From: Pegea sp. RAD2-039
Taxonomy: Eukaryota > Chordata > Thaliacea > Salpida > Salpidae
DNA length: 64,000 nucleotides
NCBI GenBank assembly: GCA_034620365.1
Contig: JAQGEQ010000175.1
Coordinates: 1,426,001-1,490,000 of the forward strand
Reading direction: 5' to 3'
A model generated the notes under the pieces. That model worked only from the letters and a program-made list of their open reading frames with translations, was not told where the DNA came from and made no database searches. Positions 11,760 through 26,082 of this stretch are shown one piece after another; the stretch's first letter is position 1, and every line of letters begins with the position of its first letter. A program made the translations under genes and the position numbers.

Positions 11760-13270
11760 TTTGACGATCACTTGGTCCCTGTTTGAGACTGGATAACTTT
11801 TACATTACTCCTCATGTATTATGTACAACGCCTTTTTTCTTCCTTGCGCGCAGACTAACGTCTTTTCCTTCTTTTCTACTTCAGCACTTATTTCTTGTGT
11901 CTAAAACAACGCAAATAAGTAAAGAGAGGCAAATGGATAGGTGGAAGAAGTCACTTTAAAAGACAGCTGCATTTTCATCTATTCCGAAACCCAATTCACC
12001 AGCTGCGAAGCAAGGGAGGTTTCTATTTCTTTCTTTTGCAATTGCTCCAAATCGATATTTTGCATTGTTAGGTGCTGACGTGAGCCATTTCTATTTTCTT
12101 TTAGATCGTACGGAAGCTCTGTGACTCACGTGTATCTTGTTTATAAGGCTTAGCAGACGGAAATTCGCCTACGTGAATACAGCACTGCTGATATCATAAC
12201 TGCTTGCTAGTAGATAGACTGTTATCATATAGTAGAAGTTAAAGGTTCGCTTTTGAATGGTAGCAGATGTAAAGTTTATATCATAGTATATTTCGCGTTC
12301 TGTTTGGCACTAGCACAGCTTTGTATAAGCTACAGAGTTGTGTAGTTGCCAACATAGAAAGCGAGATACTTACAACGAGGTAAAGAGAATATTTCAAATG
12401 CTGTGAGTTCTGGCTCTTGGCAAAATATAAAATCACTGAATCTGTCAGTGATTTGTATTTTGCCAAATGCTTAGAAATCACTCAATCAACGAAAAGCCAT
12501 TTCTTGGTAAGATTATTTGAAAAGTCTAAAAGGTAATTCAGTTACAGTATTAGAGTGTTAATTTATAACAATACTGTTTATGTATTAAGATTGAACTTTA
12601 TGTTTCGAAAACAAAATGAGCTCATAATATTTTTTACTTAAAAACAGACTTTTGTTTTCAACTTTGATTTAGAAGCTACTTAATTTTAAAGAAAACTTTT
12701 TGACTAAGCGATGATAACAATATGACTTCCTTTGACAGCATTATGTTGCATAACCACTTATAGCTCAAACTTGCATATCATCACTCAAGTTAGTTTATTT
12801 TTTACCTAATTTTTCATACATAACCACTCAGACAACATATGGGGTAAAGGGTTGAGTCCATAAGGTCAGCGTGACATACCGTTGTCTTGGTGACCTTGAT
12901 GGCCTTTTTTAGTGTACTGACTAATCGATATACATGGAAACGAAACCATAGGCGTTAGAAGGTTGAAGTGAAAAACTAATCTGCGTTTTACTTAACAGAG
13001 GGCCACTAATCTTGACTTATTTACCTAACGAGAGAGATGCTTTTTCTACATCTTCCTATTGCGTCTACGTAACTGATGTCTGTGTGTAATGAAATATTGA
13101 TGTCAAATCTTTCACAACGAGCAACGACGGCTTGATTGAAAAGCCCATTCAAGTTGTCAGCGAGTCACGTGGTTTTGGGTGATGACATAATACCGACGCT
13201 TTTGTGGCTTGAACAAAAATCCATCGATTTTTCTCTTTCAAATATCTTCAAAAAGACGAAAAATGTTGGC
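11760..13270. other. G+C-richer island of unknown nature
   Basis: This 1.5 kb stretch is visibly richer in G and C than its surroundings and holds several 40-60 codon open pieces. One is on plus at about 11967-12123, reading SIPKPNSPAAKQGRFLFLSF and ending RTEAL. One is on minus at about 13165-13025, reading DNLNGLFNQAVVARCERFD. One is on minus at 12281-12481. None joins into a recognised protein. It may be an old, broken element or the 5' part of an unrecognised gene or RNA. It also contains the hairpin at 12418-12465. Confidence 0.4.
12418..12465. repeat. Near-perfect palindrome, ~21-bp arms, 5-base loop
   Basis: The left arm 12418-12439 (TGGCAAAATATAAAATCACT..) and right arm 12445-12465 (TCAGTGATTTGTATTTTGCC..) are reverse complements apart from one mismatch and one bulge. 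The tight loop suggests a very stable hairpin. No adjacent gene explains it. Confidence 0.7.
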
Positions 13271-16200
13271 TTCATCACTTAAATCGGTAATGTTTTTTAT
13301 TACATAATAAAATATCTTCAACGACCAGTTTATTAAATTTGTCACTTCCATATAACTACTTAGTTTCCTGAGTTTTCACAACAATCAATTTTCTGTGTGT
13401 ATTCAATTTTTTAGTCTATTTTCGCTTTAGTTTCTTTGCTTTTAAGTAACCTTCAAGCTGTTTTGCTCTAAACAATATTTTGTGATTTGAATAGAATACA
13501 GCTAGTTGGATTTTGATTTGCTTTTCAACGGTTGTTTTACGACTTTTACTTTCTATCTAAGCTCTAAACAAAATGCTCTAAACAACACTGAGATTACATG
13601 ATCATCTTTTTTACAAAACATGGATTGATATTTCAATAGAAGCTTAGCTTTTATGGTCAACGGTTGAAGCTATAAATCAGTACAAAAAAAGAAGTGCTTT
13701 ATATCTTTTCTTTTTAAAACTGTTTCAGTTATTTCAATGTTTTTACTTCATGTAAAGTCGAAGAAAATGTATCTAACTCTTTGTTTTTCCACATATTTCT
13801 TTAATTAAAGTCAAAGATAGTTACAGATAAATCAAATAGTTTTTCATAGAATTATATGAAATAAAGCTAATTAACAAATCAAATGGTTTTAGTGATTTTT
13901 GATATAACAACAGTATACTTTGTTTTTATTCTACAGGAAGACGGAAATGATGACGCGATATTAACTGCTAGGGTATATTCTTCATTTCTTAGTGTTTTTA
14001 TGTACACCTTCTTCTTTAAAGTGACCGAAAATAGAATTATAAATAGTTTAGAAAAGACTTTTATTACAAAACTGTTTGCTTATTAAATTTTACCTTAAAA
14101 CCTTATATACTATTCAATAAGGATTGACTGTAAAGAAATTTTTAATGTAATTTACCTGTTTTGAAAATCATAACTTTGTCTTGTCAGTTTTCTAAGCAAC
14201 ACTTACATGACATTAAAAAGATTTTCCAAAACTTATTTTATTCTTTATACTTTGGTTTTCACAATAAATTTGAACTGCAGCGATTGTGAAAAATAAACTT
14301 TAAGTTGAACCTTAATATTTTTAGTAGAATAAGATAAGTTAACTTTGGATTACATGTTTGAAGTACAAATATTCATTTTAGAACAAAATAGTAAAAATTC
14401 AAAAGTTTGTTTCTTAAACAAAAACAATTTATCAGGAATTACATAGGATAAAAGATAGCTTCAGTTAACAAACTAGACATAACTTTAAATGGTAACAATG
14501 ATGTTTTAATTGAAAGTCGTTTTAATCTTTTACTATATAATGTGCTATAGAGGACCTTAAGACTCTATTTAACAATAAATCAATAGGAAACAACTTATCT
14601 ACAAATTTTACATATTGCTTTATACCTTTTTACAATAAGTTACTTTGTGCAGTTTAAAGTGAATTTGGTGACTATTAAGATGTATGTAAACTTTATACAT
14701 ACAAATTTCTTTTAAGTTTTATAAAAAATTGAAAATTTTAGCGTGAGATGATAAAAAGATAAAACAATAAAAGGATAACGACTGACAATTGCGCCATACT
14801 AAGTAGCTCACTAATCTTATAAAGGATTATTTATTTCATTCATAATTACTGCTGCCACTTAGTGACTGCTTAAAATCAACAAACAATAACTTGAAAATTT
14901 ATTTGTTTTGTTCATAAAAATTCTTCTTTATTTTTTTATTATTAGTATTTTTAAAAAATGACTTCATAATTATTTTTAATTGATTTAAAGTTATAATCAA
15001 TTTCTAATCTAAAATTAATCTAAATATTTATTATACTGTTTGTAATTTATGAAATAACTAAGTTTAAAATCAAAATTAGATTTTAGAAAGATTTCTACAG
15101 ATGTAAAATATGCTAATATTGAAGTAAATTCAATGATTTATTTTTCACCTCAACTTATTTCTTTGAAAAATTTATCAATCTTTCCTGAATCCTTTGAAGG
15201 TTTAATAAAATCGATTAAGGAAATCTATTCAGCGAATTGAAATTAACTGTTTTTATTTCATTTGATCAAACCGGTTATATATTTTCTGAATGTTATTTAA
15301 ACTGATTTCTGATGAATGACTTTTCATGAATTCTTAGACCTTTTAACTTTAATAAAGAAGTTAACTTTTTTATGAATCGCAGAAGTCTCTTCACTAACGA
15401 GAAATTGATTAAGCTAGCAATGAACTCAACTGCTCTTATTCACTGCACATCTAATGTTTTGCTTCTACATTAAAATTTCATGAGACTGAAAACGTTAGTT
15501 GTAATTTAGACACAATTGCGAAAGAAGTTTTAAATCATATTTTTCTTTGGTAACAATATTAAAAACAATTTTTTAAATAATAGGTAATAGCATCATAATA
15601 GATTAAAATAGTATGTATAAAGTTGTGATATTTTGTTAAGTACTAAAGTTAGATTTTTCAGATTATTAATATTATGATTGATGAATAAAGAGAAGATTGC
15701 AATTTTAAATTGAACGTCATTTCAATGCTTAACTATAAAACAAAAATTACACAACAAAGTCATATAAAGAACTTGATAAGTTTTTACAGACAAACGGATG
15801 TTGAATACTGTCAGTAAATAGTTAGCTTAAAACGTTTTTAAAGTAATAAAGCTTTCAAAGCTGAATAAACTAAAAAACTTTAAATTTTTCAATCATTTTC
15901 AAATTTAAACTTTTAGTTTTGCTAATTTATTTTTCCTATTTAAAATGTATTCTGGTACAAGATAGATTTATTTCAAATAGCCATTACTAGATGATAGAAT
16001 GGTATTCAGACTTGACTAGATTATTTACATCAATTATCATGCAACTCATATTTTTAAACTTTATTTTTATTTAAGGTTTATATAATGCTTACACAACTGA
16101 AATTAACTTTGCTCTACTTTAAGATTTAAAAGCTGAGAAAATCTATTTAATGTCATTAATTTTTAAACATAAATGATTACTTAATGCAGAATTATAAATA

Positions 16201-19200
16201 AGTTATATTAAAATAATCACAAGGATTTTTCAAAATTAATTAATTGTTTGATTTTTTTTAATTAAACGAAATTATGATGATTTTAAATTTACAAATCTTG
16301 AAAAATGTAAATTGCAAACAGTTAATTTTCTATATAATTATTTTTGATAAGTTTTAATATATAGTAATTATTTTGATATCAAAAAGTAAATGTTTCTATA
16401 AGGTAGATGTTGAAGCTACAAAAATAAAATTTTGTTGGTAATTGTGAAACTTATGAAAAGCAAAACTGTTTTTCAATGAAAGTCGTTATACTTCCTACAC
16501 CTTTACTGTAGTAAATTGTATAATATGATTATAATATAAAAATAGTAAATTTACAGATGTGGCCTTTTTAAAAACGATTGTAATTTAAACATATTATCAT
16601 AAAATAACTTGTAGCTTATGCTTATAATAAGAGATAAATGTTTTTATTCTAAAATTAAAAAAAATGTTTCCATAAAGTATTTTTGTTACTTTAACAAGCA
16701 ACAAAATTGTTTTTTGAATTACAAACTTTGAATTTAAAACTTAAAACTTTCTTGTTTCTTAGTAGTTTAAAGCATAAAATCTTTTAATATTTTCAACTAA
16801 CATTAAAAATTGAAATAGATTTGTTTCAAATCTTTGTTTTAATCATAAGACTTGCTTATCAGAACAAAGATGCAAAAACTTTTTTTTCTTTAAACAGTAT
16901 CGCGATCGAATAGATTTTTAATGCCTGTAGCAAGAAAAGAAAAATGAATTAGACAAATTGTTCTGTTTTTCAAAAGAGTTATGTAATCTAGACTTGGTTT
17001 AAAAACTCAAACAAAAAATACACTTTGGTTAACTTTTCATTAATCGTTGAAAGTTTGAACTACAAATAGTTGAGCAGAAAATATTTTGAAAACAAAATAA
17101 TTGTAAAATATTTTCTAGCTGAGTCATTGTCATAAACAATTTTTTAACCTTTTTAAGGAACCACTTTAATAAGTTTAGAATTTATAAATATCAAAATATA
17201 AAATATGTTTGGTCATTGAAATGAAATTGGTAGTTTTCAAAGTTGAATCGAAAATACTGTTGTGAACTTTTTAAAAAGTATTCAGACTGCAATTAATGTA
17301 GAAAAGAAGAAAATAAAATTATGTTCTGAATTATTTATGTAATTTTCGTTTTTTAAGCATTCTCAACACTTTTGGTTCTTATGTAAATATGTGAGGACGA
17401 AAAGTCAGCTTTTTAGTGTTTTCTATTTTTATCGTATATAAAACAAACAGTTATATTTACACTTTAAGAAATACTCTTTCAAATGTGTAATTTGCAATGC
17501 TAAATTAAAATTACATCGACTCAGAAAATATTTTTTACCTGAAAATCAATTAAATTAGTGATTTCTAATGAACATTACCTTATACAGAGTCAATAACTTT
17601 GCATAAATTAAATAAGGATAGAAGAATATCAGTATTTTAGTAAAGCGTTTTATAAGTGTAGTCTCAATCGCTAAATAATGGATAGCAGACACGTCATAGG
17701 TTTTGAATTCATTTACTGACTTCTAAGTATCTTTAGATTTAGCTGTTTTCAAAATTAAATGTTGCAACTTAAATTGTGTGTATTGACGTCATTGCTTCAT
17801 AAATGATTTACTGGAAATTTTCTTTTTAAAATAATTGTATTTATCACGTTAAATTCAATACTTTTACAATAATTATGTATTAATATATTTCCTTTTCTTA
17901 ATTTGCTTTCATTCAAATCAAATCACTAACATTGCATTAATAGTTTTTTTTTATACATTCATCAATAACTTGTGAGTACTTATATTAGGCAGAATGTATA
18001 CTTTAAAACTACAAGAAAAAAATCACAAAATTATTTCTTTTTACAACAACATGATTGACGACGAAATGAAATTTAAACAAAACCGTACTAATTTACTCTT
18101 TAGCTATCTGCTGTTTGGAGTTATCAAACAACTAGTACTAAGTTAATTTCTTAACTAGCATAAGCTCATGAAAGGTTTTTGAATTATTGCGACTATACTT
18201 ATGAAATTGAAACTTTTTTATTACATTACTATTTATTATTAGTTATTTATTACATTATTTGTATTTTTATTTACCTTTTTGTTCCAATAACAAATTATTC
18301 AACTTTGTTATCAAGAGTGTTAAGTAATAGAGTTTAAATCTATTATATGTTTAGTAGAAAGTTTATATTTTCAAATAGTATTTGATATATATAAGCGATT
18401 CAACTTTAATTTCAAATAAACTAAAAGATATTTTTTATCTTAAAAAAGAAATAACAAAAATAAGGTAAAATTATCATTTAAAAACTTTTTAATCATTTAC
18501 AATATTTGTGCAAGCAAACTTAACTTCAGTTAACATTGCTTTGTGATAACAAATTTTTGTAAGGCTTCTTAAAATCAAAATTTTATATATTCAAAATTTA
18601 TTATAGTACTAAAGCTTATCCGCCATTTTTAAGCATTATAAGCAGCTTATGGCAAAACTTGTATTGCTAAACTTAAAGTAATTAATTTTTTTTTTAATTT
18701 TAACAGTCAGGAAATTTTAATAAAGCTAACAAGTAACCTACTTCTGATTCATTTTAAAACTACCTTTTCTTTGCTTAATAAAGTTTTCAAAAATATATCT
18801 TGTTAAGTTTTAAGTTGAATATTTTAAAAAGGTACTTAACAGTATATGATCAAAATTTAAACGATTTAAAAGTTTAAATGTTTTCTATAAATTTAATCAA
18901 AAAATATATAGTGTGTCTTGACATATTCTCGAAAGCATATGTATGTATAAATTTCATATAATTTGATAATAAGCTTTATAGTTACCAATAAATCGTCAAA
19001 ATTCTTTAGATTTTATTAATAAAAAACTTTTTTATGAATTATAAATTAAGTTTTCGTTCATAACATTAACTTTTTAATAACAAAATTTCAGTTTATTTTA
19101 AAGTTGCAGAATTCATATATTAATAAATTCAATTGATAATTTTCAATCAATACTAAATGAAGATTTTATTAAAATAATTAGTAAATAGGTTTGCCGTAAA

Positions 19201-21433
19201 TTAGTTTGAAAAATGTCTAAATTGTTTAAATCTCAATTGTTTACAGATAAAAGCGTCACATGAATTTGCTGAAAGATGTTAAATCATCGCAGAAACTACT
19301 CCTAGTCTACTTTTCCGTTCACCTACCACAAATATTGCCTCAGTTTCATTAAATTATTTATGCTGTTATCTCCGTTACACAAAATAAGAATTATCGAGAA
19401 GAGAAAGAAAATTACCTGGCAAGGTAGACGAAAAAAGAAGAAAAGCAAAAACAAAAAAAATAATAATTTAAATATTTAATGTTTGTTTTTTTCAAATATT
19501 TGCAAAGTTTCAATCGTTTTAAACTGCGATAAGCAAAGAATTGATTCGTTTTCAGTATTAGTTGAAAATTTAATCCAGTTTCAAAGTAATTTCAGCAAAT
19601 AACCTATTTTCTACACAGATTGAGAAAATGACTTTTAATTCAATTCAAACAAATTTCAACTAATAAATGACATACAAATGCATCATCTAATTTTATTTTC
19701 CAAATTGAATTTAAATAGTACAGTATTGCTTTGTTAAATTCAATTTAATTATTTTCTTTTGATGAATAAATTCCAGAAATATTAGAAGAAAACCTTTTAC
19801 TTAATTTAAAAAATTAAAATGTTAAAGTTAAGTAGGTGTTGGTCTGCAATAAGTCTGAGAATAAAAATTTAAAATTATTTTTATACTAATTACATTTTAA
19901 CAGTGAACATTTATTAGTTTTCAAGCGTAATAAAGTAGTCATCAAAAGCCAAAAAACGGTAAAAAGTTATGATTTAAAAGCTTATTTTTAAACCATAAGG
20001 AAGCAAATTTAAAAAAAAAACGATTTTTATGTACGCTGTTTAAATGGATTTTCAGTTGTGATCAATATTTATAGCATATCGAGTCTATATTCTGCAGATA
20101 ACACTTTATAACAACATTCAAATGTACAATATTTAGAACAAACTATTTTTTAAATTTGATTTCTCTAACATCATCGTTTTGATGCTAAATTTGTATTTTT
20201 TGCTGAACAAACTGATAATCATTTAATGTTTGATTGAGTATTTTGCGTCTTTTTGTCGCCGTTTAAATGAAGTATTTTTTTACAGTAAAATAGTTCTAAG
20301 GAATTTAAAAGTTCGTTTAGATAACCATAAATGTTTGCATAGCTCCTTATAAGAAATACAATAAGGTATTTCTTAAATTTCAAAATTTTAGTGATCGTAA
20401 TTTAGATAGAAAATAAAATAAATTGAAAGAAAAGGAAACTGTTTACTTTAAGAGTATACTTGCACCATTAATAATTAAATGTTACTGTCATCATACAAAA
20501 AGTAATAAATTATTTTTGGAAATGAAAAACATTTGAAAAGAGATAATAAATAATTGAAAAAACAGTCAGCTTCAAATTTAGCAGAAAATTACATTAAAAA
20601 GACTAAAATACCTGAAAATACAAGATGATATACAAAATAGCAATAAACTCTTTTATGAAAAGTATTTTGAGTTTCATAAACTACCTGGAAATAATTTTGC
20701 AAATTACATTTTCAGTGATGACAAAATATATTCACTTTCTTATAGTTTTTATGAAAGAATTAAATAGTTTGACCAGGTTTGACCAAAATCAGTTATTTAG
20801 CACTTAAAGTTTTTTTAAGATTTACTTATAAGCTTTTGATATATTTACTTTGAGATGTCAATTATGCATGCAGTAAGTTTTCGAAAAATATGTAAGTATT
20901 TTTGTTTCAAAAATAGAAGAAAGTTACATTTCACAGTTTTATCTTTGTGCAAACTAAGGAGTCAACCTCATAAATAAAAGAGTAGCCCACATTGCGAACG
21001 ATAAAACACTGACGTAATGCTTCACAACAAGATCGACAGAAGATAAGAAATAGAAAAAGAAAAAAGTTTTAAGTAGTTTTTTGTTACTCTAGATTTTCGC
21101 TTTAATGTTTTGCCTTTTCATTACGACACAGCAAAAGTGCGGAGAAAGTCCTGATCATATAGAAATATCAACTTGATAAATGATGATTGATGATATGAAG
21201 CAAAAAAAATTAATCCATTAAAAAGTTCTGCTAACTATTTTTCAATATAAACATCACTTAGCAAAGATTATTTAATCGGTTAATTGAGATGCTGTGTAAG
21301 ACCTTTTGTTTTATATCATACAAAATAAGATAATATTCATACTGATTGCTCTTTTATGTATTTATAAACTTTTTTACTTTGGCGCAAAATATATTTTATA
21401 GAATTTTGAATTTTTGTCGCGCGAAGGACTTTT
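13271..21433. other. Long A+T-rich region without recognisable genes
   Basis: About 8 kb with dense stops in all frames. A short exon-like patch near 13939-13971 (after TTCTACAG, reading EDGNDDAILTA) and a slightly G+C-richer patch with an A-rich end at 19240-19460 were seen, but neither is supported as a gene. The stretch could be intergenic or part of a very long intron. Confidence 0.5.
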
Positions 21434-22022
21434 TCAAATTTGTTGCATTCTAATGAGCTTTAATGCACGCTTCTTTCTCCGAGACGAGCTCCTCAAAGAT
21501 CCTTCGAGATAGCTTGCACTCAAACTTTTACAAATATTCATTTTGTCTTCTTTGTCGAGAAGAAGAAGAGATTTAAAATACTCAAATACGATATCTTAAA
21601 CCATCGCAAGAAGATGGGTTTTTACAGATGGAAAAATAGTTTCAGGACTTGTAGTAAGATCTCTGTTGTTCTTAACCTTCAGAGTGAACATTTTCTAATC
21701 TAAAAAGAAGATTTTATTAATTCGTGCCGTCTTTCATTGCATTCAAAAGAACCTCTGATCTGTCCAGCTTCTTCTGTTCTTGTACTACTTGTTGGTCATT
21801 TCGAAAAGAAACAACTAAAGGTAATTTTTTAAAGATGATTCTTATTTTTTCGTTGATATCTAAACTCATCGCCACCTTGTTTATGCTTCGCTCGGAGTTC
21901 ATTCTTATCCGCTCTCTTATGTATTTAGTTTTGGCTAGAGTATATCTAGTTAGAGGTCGTTCACACCTGAGTCGATCATCTCTGTTCTTAGCAGCGTTTA
22001 ATCGAACCTCAAAAAGTTGATT
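21434..22022 (-). pseudogene. Broken coding remnant, unidentified
   Basis: Two long minus-strand frames abut. The first (22022-21717) reads QLFEVRLNAAKNRDDRLRCE through RPLTRYTLAKTKYIRERIR and ends in AMKDGTN and a stop. The second begins at about 21683 with MFTLKVKNNRDLTTSPETIF, has one internal TAA, then continues in the same frame as DIVFEYFKSLLLLDKEDK to LKLIRMQQI and a stop at 21434. The patch is richer in G+C than its surroundings and has balanced amino-acid composition, so it was coding once. It may be a decayed host gene copy or part of a mobile element. Family unknown. Confidence 0.45.
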
Positions 22023-23404
22023 TCACTGTTTTAAAACTGAATAATAGGCACAATTTTGAAAAATAAAATGTGAATTTATTGAAATTTAAGCTTTGAACAT
22101 TAATGAATGTGCTTATAAGAAGAGTAAGGATCCTTGATTGGAAAATAGAATTTGGTTGGGTTCTCTGCACTCCTATAAAGATTTAAATTAAAAATGCTTC
22201 TTTTATTAAAAGTTTTGTTTATTTTTACAGCTTTGTGCTTACAAGTAAATATTTTCTATACATAAAAAATTATTAAACTTGACATGTAAAAGAACATATT
22301 TTCATCATCATTTTTTAAGATAGTTTTCCAACTTTTTCTTAATAAATAAGCTTTGGAGTATTTACTAATATGTAGTTTGCAAATTAATTTTCTCAAGTTA
22401 TTTATTTACTCTTAAAAACAATATTTTTACCAATGTCATCAGTTACTTACTAAATTGAAAAAAAACATATATGACACTCTTACATAATATCATACAAACT
22501 TTTCATTTATTTTAGAATAAACTAAACGCATATAAATTATCAATCTATAATTTTAAAAGCAATTTTCTACTTTCAATTGTTAGAAAACATGAATAGCATC
22601 ACAAATATATTTTTATTTTTCAATTTCTCTTTTAGTTTGTTCGTCTTGGGTGGCAACATCTCGACAACCATGTGCTGAACCAATATTTTAATGTATGTTT
22701 ATGAAACACTTCTGCTTTCTTAAAACATGTCATTTATTTGTAATAAGCAATTTTATTTTAAAAATTGAAGTAGCATCTGACCAATGAAGTCAATCATTCT
22801 ATTTTTGTAATCTCTAAGCGACATGAATATTCAAAAGTATTTTAAACGAATTTTCTTATTCTTTTATGTTAAACACAATTAAATTGACAAGTTTTGAAAA
22901 AAAAACGTTGAGCAACATTTTTTTAAAAATTCTGTTAAATGTTAAAATAGTATTTCTCAAAATTGAAATTTTCATAAGAATTTCATTAAAATTCTGTCAA
23001 CTATAAATGTTTTAAATATTTTGGGCTTGTAATGTAATATCAGCAACATTAGTTTAAACCCCACATAGAGAACTTAGTTAAAGACAAATGTTGCGCTTCC
23101 AGAATTCTAAAAGTTACACATCATAAAACTTCACTATAGCAGGTAGGCTTCCACAAAAATTTAGTTACAAATGTTATCTAGTCTATAAAAAATCTTCATA
23201 TTTAAACCTTACAGTCAATGGCGAAATTTGTTGAATGCTTATCCACATTTTAGCTGAACATCTTATCTAGATACTTCTTTTATTTTTTATTTTATTCTAT
23301 TTCAGTGGATGTTTGTTTATTGCTGCTTCGGTCGAGAACAGTCGTCCAAAGATGTTAAAAATAAAGCAAAACACATATATTCAAAGTAATTAATAGAGCA
23401 AGAC
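22023..23404. other. A+T-rich noncoding stretch
   Basis: No gene is seen. The last part, from about 23290, with a poly-T run before 23310 and an AATAAA-like site near 23360, may belong to the 3' tail of the neighbouring LINE. Confidence 0.4.
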
Positions 23405-25015
23405 ACAGTTAAATGGAAAATAAAGGGCCTTAAGGCTTCTTTCTTTTCTTTGAAGCTGGTTTTTCTTTTCTATCCTTCAATTGTTTACAAAGAAGAAAGC
23501 GCCATTTAGAGCGATCTGTTGCAATATCCTCCTAATTGCTGGTGTGAATGTTGAGCGATTCCATATCGGACTTGCAAGTATGCCAAAAGCGAAGACAAGG
23601 ACGACCAATATTGCGTTTGCTATTAGATAGCTCCCCATACAATAGATCTTTTGGGATTAGTCAGTCATCCATCCGAAAGACGTAACTGAACCAGTAAAGT
23701 CTTTACATACTTAGCATATTTTACATTGTTGTCAGACTTGCGCGCCTTAAGACTTCCTTGTTTGAGACTGCCACCTTGTTTAACGTAATATGCGACAAAG
23801 ACAACGGAAATGAAAAGTGTTAAGTTTATTTTAGTCAACCTTCGGCAAAGTTCAAGTTTGTCAGGCGTACTACTGACAAACGGTCTACAGAAGGCATCGT
23901 TGGTTTTGATAGATAACTTTGGATTACACCCTTGAAGTGAGCTGTGCAAATGTACCCGATGCTTTACCGATGCAGCTGTTGATTTCTGCTTCTATTGATA
24001 CTGAGGATGATATTTTTAAGCCGAGATAGACAAAATTATCGACAGCCTGAACGTCACAGTCACTGATGTTGATTAGCTGTGGAACGTTAATACCTTGGCT
24101 ATTATCTATTATCTTTTTTAAGGTGATTTTCATTCTAAAGTCTGTACAGACTGATGAAAATTTTTGCTGAACAATTGCTGTACCATCGGCAAAACGCAGG
24201 TCACATCTGGTGATCTTTTTTACTGTTCTTTGCTTTTAGACGTGATGTAGTAAAAGACTTCCTTCAGATCTTGAATACAGATAGACTTCTTCAGCAGACG
24301 CATGAAACGCATGTCTCAGCGTTGGGGCAAGAACACATCCATGTTTTACTCCAATTTCGATGGTACATGGTTCAGAGCAGCTTTCATCATTATGAAGTGT
24401 TGCCTTAGTGTTTGTGTAAGACGATTTCACTATAACAAAGAGGCTAGGTGGGCAGGCAATATTCAACAGTATTGAAAACAGATCTTTCTTACTGACAAAG
24501 TCGAAAGCTTTGGTAAGCTCAGTGAACGCGATGTTTTGCTCTTTGCATTTATCTTGTAGTTGGCGCACAGATAAATCATTACTCTGAGAGAGCAGTTTAA
24601 TCTGAAACCGCTTTTTGACTCGGAATATATTCTTTCATCTAATATTTGTAAGTAAGGAAGTAGCCAACGAACAAATGCCTTGACTGCAACGTTAAGCAAA
24701 GATATTCTTTTGGGTTTGCTGCAACCGGACATGCATCCTTATTCTTGTATAATGTTGATCCTTGCATCGCGCAAGTCTTCTGAAATCGGTCCAACATTTG
24801 ATTAAAATTTCATAGAGAAGGAACAGAAGGCAAGTTTTATAATGTTTCAGTAGGTCAGCTGATGTACCATCGCTACCTGGTGCTTTCCCAAAACTGATTG
24901 CTAAAATGGATTGGCTGAGGTTTGGTTTGTTGTTTAGATCGTGTATTCATTGTATTCGGGTTGGTCATCATTCTATTTTATCCAACGCAGCGTTTGTCAC
25001 GGTGTTTTGCTGAGA
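23405..25015 (-). mobile_element. Decayed non-LTR retrotransposon, reverse transcriptase part
   Basis: The minus strand carries pieces of a LINE reverse transcriptase in several frames. In order they are SFGKAPGSDGTSADLLKHYK (finger region), RQLQDKCKEQNIAF and TELTKAFDFVSKKDLFSILL (motif A area, Asp at the catalytic position), IEIGVKHGCVLAPTL (motif B), VDNFVYLGLKISSS with AEINSCIGKASGTFAQLTSR (thumb side), and a C-terminal LLYGELSNSKRNIGRP with EDIATDRSKWRFLLC. At least four frameshifts or stops break it, so it is inactive. The FADD catalytic motif C is not visible. Clade not assigned; the layout resembles LINEs common in flatworms and cnidarians. Confidence 0.85.
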
Positions 25016-25513
25016 CTAGAGACAAATATAAAAATATTTTTATATCAAACAATAAAATGTTTTCAAAATTAATAAATCTAAAATAATAAACTTTTATAGT
25101 ATTACTTTTAAAAACATTAATAAGCTATTAAAGATAAAACATAATCAACACTTTTTACCATTCAATTCAATTTCAAATAAACTAAACGATATATCTGTAG
25201 ATTTCTTCAAGTTATTTTATATTAAGTTTCAACAAGTATTTATAAAAATCATTTACAACATTTAAAACTTAATGAAGTATGAGTAATACAAGTAAATAAT
25301 AAAATTTTGTATTTATTATAATAATTACAATTGTATAACAAGATTGCTTTTATAAAAAGAATTAAAAATAATTTTTATATAAAAATCTTTAATACTCAAA
25401 ATTCAAAAAAATTACGAATGTATAAAAACTGTTTTTACACTTTACAAAAAGATGAAAACTCACCAAAAAAATTCTTTTCATATAAGACTCTAGAAAATTC
25501 CCAATAATTATAA
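25016..25513. other. A+T-rich spacer before the TIMP array
   Basis: Nothing recognisable is present. Similarity to the repeat units begins abruptly near 25514, which marks the left edge of the array. Confidence 0.5.
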
Positions 25514-26082
25514 ACAAGATCAGATAAATTTATTTTGTTATTTAAAGAAACTCACTTAGAAGAATATCTTTCTAATTGAAATTTGTTGAACATTTTTATC
25601 TTAAAACTGAAACGTTTATACTAAAAAAATGTAAATTTTTGAGTTAAAGAAAGAAATATAAAAGAAAATTTAAATTCTAACTTAATACTTTTTAACAATC
25701 GTTTACTAAAAAGAAGATAAATTGATTGAGCTCGAACTTTTGTTTGTATGTTTTATTTAGGATACGAAACAAAATACAATGATTTAATTGGTGAAACAGA
25801 AAGCAAGTATTTACAGTTTGCACATAATTTATCCATAATATTTTCAGTAATATATGCTATTTTTAAATAAGATTTTTTACTTGAATGTAATAAGCAAATT
25901 TACTCAAAAATTTCGAATTAAATAACTACAAGATTATGTTTGTCTAAAAACTCATTTTAAACTATTAATTGAAACAAAAGTTGTTTATTAAAAGTTGTTT
26001 AAAATTTAATTTTATTTATAATTGTAAAAAGGTAAGAAACACCAAAAAGATTCTTTTGAAGAATTCCCAGATTGGAAATCAA

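Noticed and set aside
12281..12481. 66-codon minus-strand frame in the G+C-richer island
   Set aside because: It covers one arm of the palindrome and matches no known family; its length is compatible with chance in DNA with fewer stops.
13883..14086. 67-codon frame containing an exon-like patch after TTCTACAG
   Set aside because: Only about 11 codons look coding-like and there are no matching exons on either side.
20625..20807. 60-codon frame on plus
   Set aside because: Low-complexity Ile/Phe/Lys composition in A+T-rich DNA, no splice or start context and no recognised motif.
24236..24732. Two minus-strand frames as separate small genes
   Set aside because: They overlap in different frames and together follow the order of a LINE reverse transcriptase, so they are fragments of one broken element.
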